Below, piece by piece: positions 33,095 through 37,941 of a stretch of 37,941 nt of DNA. This DNA is from Anaerolineae bacterium (lineage in GTDB: Bacteria > Chloroflexota > Anaerolineae > Aggregatilineales > Phototrophicaceae). The DNA lies in assembly GCA_019912965.1 (NCBI GenBank), contig JAIOHM010000114.1:1-37941 (forward strand). Reading direction: 5' to 3'. The position numbers and the translations under genes are program-made. How positions within the stretch are numbered: position 1 is the stretch's first letter; every line of letters starts with the position of its first letter. Under the pieces are notes generated by a model. It made no database searches, was not told the origin of the DNA, and saw only the letters and a program-made list of their open reading frames with translations.

Positions 33095-33757
33095 ATGCCT
33101 CATATATTGATTTTTGATGTGAACGAAACCTTGCTGGATTTGCGCGCCCTCGACCCACATTTCACCCGCATTTTTGGCGATGCTGGTGTCCGTGCCTTGT
33201 GGTTTGGTCAGTTCATTCAGTCAGCTCTGGTGACCATCGTCACCAACGCCTACACCCCGTTTGGGCAAATCGGCATGGCTGCGCTCGATATGGTCGCAGC
33301 CCGTCGTGGGGTAACGCTAACTGATGATGATAAAAAGGCCATTCAGCAGGGCATGGTTAATCTGCCGCCGCACCCGGAAGTCCGCGAAAGTCTGGAACGC
33401 CTGCGAAATGCGGGATGCCGCCTTGCTGCCTTGACCAACTCAACTGCACAGGTAGCCGAAATGCAGTTGACCAATGCTGGCCTGCGTGATCTGTTTGAAC
33501 ACGCCTTGTCTGCTGATTCCGTCCAACGCTTGAAGCCTGCATCTGCGCCTTACCATATGGCCGCGCGGACAATGGGCGTGGATATTGGTGAAACTCGCCT
33601 TGTAGCCGCCCACGCTTGGGATATTGCCGGTGCGCTGCGTGCTGGATGCAAAGCTGCATTTATCGCCCGTCCCGGCATGGTGTTAGACCCCTTAGCGCCT
33701 GCGCCGAACATCATTGGTGCGGATTTGAGCGCCGTAACCGACCAACTCCTCGCATAA
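33095..33757 (+). CDS. HAD-superfamily hydrolase, haloacid dehalogenase type II
   Basis: This 220-residue hydrolase resembles L-2-haloacid dehalogenases, with nucleophile D8 in FDVNETLLDL. Motif 2 is ALTNST. The conserved lysine lies in LKPASAPY and the acidic motif in HAWDIAGALRAG. An active dehalogenase, or a phosphatase-like paralogue, is possible. The start at 33095 is supported by AAGGAG (33081-33086); the in-frame ATG at 33056 has no such site. It follows the Rieske gene by 59 bases and may share its transcript, suggesting a link in breakdown of a carboxylic acid, but that is inference. Confidence 0.88.
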   Translation: MPHILIFDVNETLLDLRALDPHFTRIFGDAGVRALWFGQFIQSALVTIVTNAYTPFGQIGMAALDMVAARRGVTLTDDDKKAIQQGMVNLPPHPEVRESLERLRNAGCRLAALTNSTAQVAEMQLTNAGLRDLFEHALSADSVQRLKPASAPYHMAARTMGVDIGETRLVAAHAWDIAGALRAGCKAAFIARPGMVLDPLAPAPNIIGADLSAVTDQLLA

Positions 33758-33764
33758 ACAGTAG

Positions 33765-33791
33765 GGGCGCAACATGTTGCGCCCACTTTTT
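33765..33791 (+). terminator. Terminator of the HAD gene
   Basis: The perfect palindrome GGGCGCAACATGTTGCGCCC (33765-33784) is followed by ACTTTTT. It lies between the convergent HAD and gyrA genes. The T-run serves the plus-strand gene. Confidence 0.8.
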
Positions 33792-33816
33792 CCTCTATTT
33801 TCTTGGCGGTTGATCT

Positions 33817-36312
33817 CTACTCGCTTGCCCCGTTTTGGTCAGCAGGCGATTCGCTTTCCACCCCGTTTTCATCCGGGCTGCCCGTCATGATAGCGATCCC
33901 AATCACCTCGTCGCCATCCTGTAAATCCATCAGCGTGACGCCCTGTGTGCTGCGTCCGGTTTCACGGATTTCATCCAGCCGCGTCCGGAGCACCACACCA
34001 ATTTTGGTCATCAGCATGATGTCGTCGCCTTCGTTGATGCATCGGATAGCCACAATCGGCCCGGTTTTTTCATTGCGTGCCAGTGTGCGGACGCCTAAAC
34101 CATAACGTCCCTGCTGGCGATATTCGCTCAACTCGGTTCGTTTGCCGAAGCCATTTTTCGTCACCACCAGAATATGGGTGTGTGTCTCATCAATCACATC
34201 CATACCCGCCAGATAATCCCCATCCAGCCGGATTGCCATTACGCCGCCCGCTGGACGACCCATCACGCGCACATCCGACTCGTGGAAGCGGATGCTCTGT
34301 CCCTGTTCCGTGACCACCACCACATCCTGATCGCCGTCCGAGTACTTCACCCAGCCCAGATAATCATCATCTTCCAGACCCATAGCGATCAAACCACTGG
34401 GGCGCACGGCGGCGAAGTCATCCAGCGCCACTCGTTTGATGCGTCCCTTCTTGGTCGCCAGTGTAAAGTGTCCATCCATCTCGAACGATGATACGGGTAG
34501 CACCGCCGTGATGAATTCATCCGGTTCGATGTTCAGCACCGTATGGATGAGTGTGCCTTTGTTCGCCCGTGTGCTTTCCGGGATATGGAACGCCCGCTCC
34601 GAATACACCTTACCCTTGTCGCTGAAGAACAGAATATAATCGAGGCTGTCGCAGGCGAAGATGTCAATAATGGCATCTTCTTCCCGCATAGTCATACCGC
34701 GAACACCTTTACCACCCCGTCGTTGCGCCCGGTACTCGCTGGCCGGAACGCGCTTGACATACCCCTTGCTCGTCAGCGAAATGACCACTTCTTCTTGGCG
34801 CACCAGATCAGCCTCGTTGAAGTCCGTGCTGACCCCGTACAGGATTTCTGTGCGGCGTTCGTCGCCATAATCGTCAGCCAATTCCTGCACATCTGCGCGG
34901 ATCAGTGCCAGAATTTTCGCGGGTGAAGCCAGCAAATCTTCCAGATAAGCAATCCGCGCCATGACATCATTGTATTCGTCCTGGATTTTCTGTCGTTCCA
35001 GTGCCGCCAGACGACGCAGTTGCATTTCCAGAATGGCGTTAGCCTGCGCCTCGCTGAGGTCAAACCGCGTCATCAACTTGGTGCGTGCATCATCCGTATC
35101 ATCCGACGACCGGATCGTTTGGATAATCGCGTCCATGCTGGAAAGCGCCTTGAGCAACCCTTCCAGAATGTGTGCCCGTGCCCGTGCCTTATCCAGTTCG
35201 AATTCTGAACGCCGCACGATCACTTCATAGCGGTGATCGATGTAAATTTGCAGCGCCCGCTTCAAGCCCAGATTGCGCGGTTCGCCTTTGACCAGCGCCA
35301 GCATTTGAATGCTGTATGTGCTTTGCAGCGCCGTATATTTATAAAGCTGATTCAGTACCGTGCGCGGTGATGCACCGTACTTCAATTCCATCACCAACCG
35401 CATCCCGTTGCGGTCGCTTTCATCCCGCAAATCGCTGATGTGCTGCAACCGTCCCTCACGCACCAGTTCCACAATGCGCTCGATAATCAGTGTCTTGCTG
35501 GTTTGGTAGGGGATAGCGGTGAACGCGATGCGGAAGCGGTCGCCCTTCATTTCCTCGACCTCGGCTTTAGCCCGCATCACCACTCGCCCGCGCCCGGTGG
35601 CATAGGCTTCTTTCAATTCGTCGCCCACCACGATCTGTGCGCCAGTGGGGAAGTCCGGCCCTTTGACGAACTGCATCAGGTCATCAACCGTGATTTCTTC
35701 CATCTGGTCATAACGATCAATCAGGTAGATGATAGCCGATGTCAGTTCGCGTAAATTGTGCGGCGGAATATTGGTCGCCATACCAACCGCGATGCCGCTG
35801 GTGCCGTTCAGCAGCAGGTTCGGCAAACGCGCTGGCAGTACCGACGGTTCTTGTGTGCTGCCATCATAATTGTCGGTGAAATCCACCGTGTTCATGTTCA
35901 GGTCAACCAGCAGTTCTTCAGCCGTCCGTGCCAGACGTGCCTCGGTGTACCGCATCGCTGCTGGTCTGTCGCCGTCCACGCTGCCGAAGTTGCCTTGCCC
36001 GTCCACCAGTGGATAGCGCAGCGAAAAATCCTGTGCCATACGCGCCATCGACTCGTAGACTGCGCTGTCGCCATGTGGGTGATATTTACCCAGCACATCG
36101 CCCACGATACGCGCACTTTTTTTGTATGACGTATTCGCGCGGATGCCCATGTCGTACATCGCGTATAGAATGCGGCGGTGAACGGGTTTCAATCCGTCGC
36201 GTGCGTCCGGCAGCGCCCGTGCCACGATCACGCTCATCGCGTAATCCATGTAGCTCCCGCGCATTTCCTCGTTAATATTGACTGGGCGAATCTGGCCTAT
36301 TTCCATCACCAT
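33817..36312 (-). CDS. gyrA: DNA gyrase subunit A
   Basis: This is the breakage-reunion subunit of the ATP-dependent topoisomerase that introduces negative supercoils; GyrB is not in the window. The 831 residues include catalytic Y122 in MRYTEARLA and the resistance-determining stretch [11 protein letters not shown], with S83 and E87. The GyrA box QRRGGKG is present and distinguishes it from ParC. The C-terminal beta-pinwheel repeats follow, and a short acidic tail ends the protein. S83 and E87 are wild-type-like for quinolone sensitivity. Two possible starts are 36312 and 36306. An upstream in-frame ATG at 36372 would add 20 unusual residues. Confidence 0.96.
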   Translation of the reverse strand: MVMEIGQIRPVNINEEMRGSYMDYAMSVIVARALPDARDGLKPVHRRILYAMYDMGIRANTSYKKSARIVGDVLGKYHPHGDSAVYESMARMAQDFSLRYPLVDGQGNFGSVDGDRPAAMRYTEARLARTAEELLVDLNMNTVDFTDNYDGSTQEPSVLPARLPNLLLNGTSGIAVGMATNIPPHNLRELTSAIIYLIDRYDQMEEITVDDLMQFVKGPDFPTGAQIVVGDELKEAYATGRGRVVMRAKAEVEEMKGDRFRIAFTAIPYQTSKTLIIERIVELVREGRLQHISDLRDESDRNGMRLVMELKYGASPRTVLNQLYKYTALQSTYSIQMLALVKGEPRNLGLKRALQIYIDHRYEVIVRRSEFELDKARARAHILEGLLKALSSMDAIIQTIRSSDDTDDARTKLMTRFDLSEAQANAILEMQLRRLAALERQKIQDEYNDVMARIAYLEDLLASPAKILALIRADVQELADDYGDERRTEILYGVSTDFNEADLVRQEEVVISLTSKGYVKRVPASEYRAQRRGGKGVRGMTMREEDAIIDIFACDSLDYILFFSDKGKVYSERAFHIPESTRANKGTLIHTVLNIEPDEFITAVLPVSSFEMDGHFTLATKKGRIKRVALDDFAAVRPSGLIAMGLEDDDYLGWVKYSDGDQDVVVVTEQGQSIRFHESDVRVMGRPAGGVMAIRLDGDYLAGMDVIDETHTHILVVTKNGFGKRTELSEYRQQGRYGLGVRTLARNEKTGPIVAIRCINEGDDIMLMTKIGVVLRTRLDEIRETGRSTQGVTLMDLQDGDEVIGIAIMTGSPDENGVESESPADQNGASE

Positions 36313-36451
36313 CGTTGTTCTTTGCCCTGAATAGATACGGGCGAGGCATTTCCCCGCCCAGAAACGTTTCAAAACTCACTGTGTCAGTTCATGATTCGAT
36401 GCATTTTTTCGCTCAAAACTGACGACTCAAAATCGATAACCAACAATTAAA
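36313..36451. other. Leader of gyrA
   Basis: The minus-strand message from the -10 at 36452-36457 would carry about 130 bases before the start codon. I see no riboswitch or terminator in it. The plus strand has no gene here. Confidence 0.3.
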
Positions 36452-36457
36452 ATTATA
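36452..36457 (-). promoter_or_regulatory. -10 box of gyrA
   Basis: Read on the minus strand the sequence is a perfect TATAAT. No convincing -35 lies 16-18 bp upstream. Predicted transcription starts near 36445. Confidence 0.45.
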
Positions 36458-36497
36458 CCTGAAAACTGCCCAAAAAGGTAGTTTAGACCCTGTACTG

Positions 36498-36565
36498 TAT
36501 CCCAAACGCTAAGAGAATTATCCCAAATTCATTGGGATATATCCCACATCGGCATAAGCTATAAT
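36498..36565 (+). promoter_or_regulatory. Three TATCCCA repeats at 21-bp steps plus -10
   Basis: TATCCCAAA lies at 36498-36506 and 36519-36527, and TATCCCACA at 36540-36548. The copies are exactly 21 bp apart, two helical turns. An inverted copy TTGGGATA (36532-36539) forms a perfect 8-bp inverted repeat with the second copy. A perfect TATAAT follows at 36560-36565, 20 bp after the third copy begins. The layout indicates cooperative binding of a regulator at the promoter of the secreted TPR gene. Confidence 0.7.
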
Positions 36566-36601
36566 GTGTGACTTAAGAATTGGATTGTGGCAGGTGGATA
36601 A

Positions 36602-37831
36602 ATGCTGAATCAATTGAGATTGTGGATAGTGATAGCCGGAATTCTAATGTTACCGATACAAATCAGTGTAAAAGCCCAAACCAATACTGCTAATGAAACA
36701 ATTTATATCTATAACACAGCAGACTGTGACCAACATTCGGATTTGTTTCTAACTGAGGTAAACCATAATTTGGCACAGTTTGGCTACGAAATCGAACAGG
36801 TGACTGAAGAGGAAATTGAAAACTTTCAGATGGCTGGTTCTGTTTTTTCAGTACAGTTTGATACCTGTTTCGAAATGCGCGATGGAAAAGAGCAGATCCT
36901 TATCAGTATAGTAGCCGGTCAATCTGACGAGATTAAACAAATCTCACCTATCCTCTTTCCAACTTTTGATCTTTTCCCAGCAGGAGATGTGAATTTTCCT
37001 GCTGGAAGTGAAGCTGGTGAAAATTTTTCAGTTAGCTATATAACAGGGGCTGCCTTATATGCTGCAAATCACTGTCAGGATGCAGTTCCTTTTTTGGAGG
37101 ATGCACTGTTAATGATTGATCTGCTAGAGCCAGAAAACGTGTTTTATTATGGAAAAATGGCTTTGGAGTTCTATCTAGGGAATTGCTCTGTGGTGCGCGA
37201 GGACTACATAACTGCTGTTTTGTATTACGAAAATGGCCTTATAACATCTGGCCCGTTCTGGCAGATAAGATCGGTTTACCATGCAATTAACCTATCATGG
37301 GTATATTTACAAACCGATGATGAAATAAAAGCCTTTGAAATAGCGGATTTCGCCCTGAAAACCTCAAATTACTGGGCTTCTGTAACGCCATTTTGGATAT
37401 CATTTAACTTGAAGGTGCTTAGGATTCATGCCCAACTAAACATATTGGCTTCTCGTTTCAACGATGCGCTGGCTGATCTAAATAGAGCGATACAATTTTC
37501 CACAAATCCAGAAATTGTGCGTCACCCCTCAAAAAATTTATTGCTTTCTCTCTATGATCTGCGCGGTCAAATGTACCGTGCCCTCTACGAATGGGATTCC
37601 GCTTTAGCTGATTTCAATGCCGCCCTCGAACTTGACCCGGCCTATGCCGAAGCCTACTACCAGCGCGGTCTGCTCTATGCCTCCATCCTCCAAACCGGCG
37701 TGGAATTCTACGACGAAGCCCTTGCCGACTTTCAACACTACCTTGAACTCGCCCCCGAAGGCGAACACGCTGCCGAAGCCGCCCAATACATCACCGACCT
37801 CCAATCCCAACAGCAGTCCCTCAATAACTAG
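36602..37831 (+). CDS. Exported TPR-repeat protein with composite base composition
   Basis: This 409-residue protein has a signal peptide or anchor (about 6-25, before KAQTNTAN). The middle (about 30-135) has no recognised fold. TPR-like helices begin near residue 145 (AALYAANHCQDAVPFLEDA). The last 90 residues are clear TPRs, with WDSALADFNAALELDPAYAEAYYQRGLLYA and ALADFQHYLELAPE. The N-terminal part is AT-rich (37261-37320: 22 G/C in 60). The C-terminal part from about 37560 is GC-rich (37621-37680: 38 in 60). This suggests a chimeric gene. No ribosome site is strong; CAGGTGG precedes the ATG. Its TATCCCA-repeat promoter implies regulated expression. Confidence 0.8.
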   Translation: MLNQLRLWIVIAGILMLPIQISVKAQTNTANETIYIYNTADCDQHSDLFLTEVNHNLAQFGYEIEQVTEEEIENFQMAGSVFSVQFDTCFEMRDGKEQILISIVAGQSDEIKQISPILFPTFDLFPAGDVNFPAGSEAGENFSVSYITGAALYAANHCQDAVPFLEDALLMIDLLEPENVFYYGKMALEFYLGNCSVVREDYITAVLYYENGLITSGPFWQIRSVYHAINLSWVYLQTDDEIKAFEIADFALKTSNYWASVTPFWISFNLKVLRIHAQLNILASRFNDALADLNRAIQFSTNPEIVRHPSKNLLLSLYDLRGQMYRALYEWDSALADFNAALELDPAYAEAYYQRGLLYASILQTGVEFYDEALADFQHYLELAPEGEHAAEAAQYITDLQSQQQSLNN

Positions 37832-37941
37832 GATTTTTTGAGATCAAGACAAGTACTCTTTCCAAATAATGAGGTGATGCCTATGAGGTTTCTTGCTCCC
37901 TTCCCTCGCTTGCGGGGGAAGGGCTGGGGTTAGGGGTAAAA
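37832..37941. repeat. Intergenic right edge with dispersed repeat, copy F
   Basis: No gene is seen. CCCTTCCC (37898-37905) and GGGAAGGG (37916-37923) form a stem around TCGCTTGCGG, followed by CTGGGGTTAGGGG. The core TCCCTCGCTTGCGGG is identical to the copy at 27289-27303. Confidence 0.6.

Overview
This window reads like ordinary bacterial chromosome, most likely from the phylum Chloroflexota (Anaerolineae-like). That placement is an inference from gene content: many multi-pass GT-C/GT39-type membrane proteins carrying a C-terminal beta-sandwich module, TPR and HTH regulators, a KimA-like potassium permease, and dispersed short palindromes with a CTTGCGGG-type core. I saw no rRNA, tRNA, CRISPR array, transposase, integrase or phage gene. 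Twenty-eight protein genes account for almost all of the sequence.

Layout: (1) 72-4065: a biotin-dependent acyl-CoA carboxylase beta subunit on the minus strand, divergent from a KimA-like K+ permease with a long structured leader. (2) 4149-7808: an orphan GAF-GAF-PAS histidine kinase (minus), divergent from an operon of a tandem-HTH regulator and a TPR protein. (3) 7900-23340: an envelope glycosylation block. It holds five polytopic GT-C-like proteins, one polyprenyl-phosphate-type GT2 enzyme, a 2-hydroxyacid dehydrogenase, and a heterodimeric ABC exporter pair with one consensus and one degenerate ATP site. (4) 23361-27243: an AT-rich SUKH-family gene, an OmpR-type two-component system, a secreted methionine-rich protein and an SH3-like secreted protein. 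(5) 27312-33757: a HIT protein/thiolase pair (minus), biotin protein ligase, two membrane-anchored proteins of unknown function, a Rieske oxygenase and a HAD hydrolase. (6) 33817-37831: gyrA (minus), divergent from a secreted TPR protein.

How the genes fit together: the GT2 enzyme probably loads sugar onto a polyprenyl phosphate, and the GT-C proteins would use such donors on the outer face of the membrane. The biotin ligase would biotinylate the carrier partner of the carboxylase at the left end; that carrier lies outside the window. Carboxylase, thiolase and oxygenase point to aerobic degradation of branched or organic acids.

The most interesting signals are not new enzymes. First, two promoters, one before the OmpR-type regulator and one before the Met-rich secreted protein, share an identical architecture: GTAA repeats 11 bp apart, then 11 bp, then TAAAST. 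This predicts a small autoregulated regulon. Second, three TATCCCA repeats lie at exact 21-bp steps upstream of the secreted TPR gene. Third, that same gene changes base composition abruptly near position 37560. Fourth, a heptanucleotide tract sits inside the coding region of one GT-C gene, where a copy-number change would shift the frame. Fifth, a dispersed palindromic repeat is read through in frame inside another GT-C gene.
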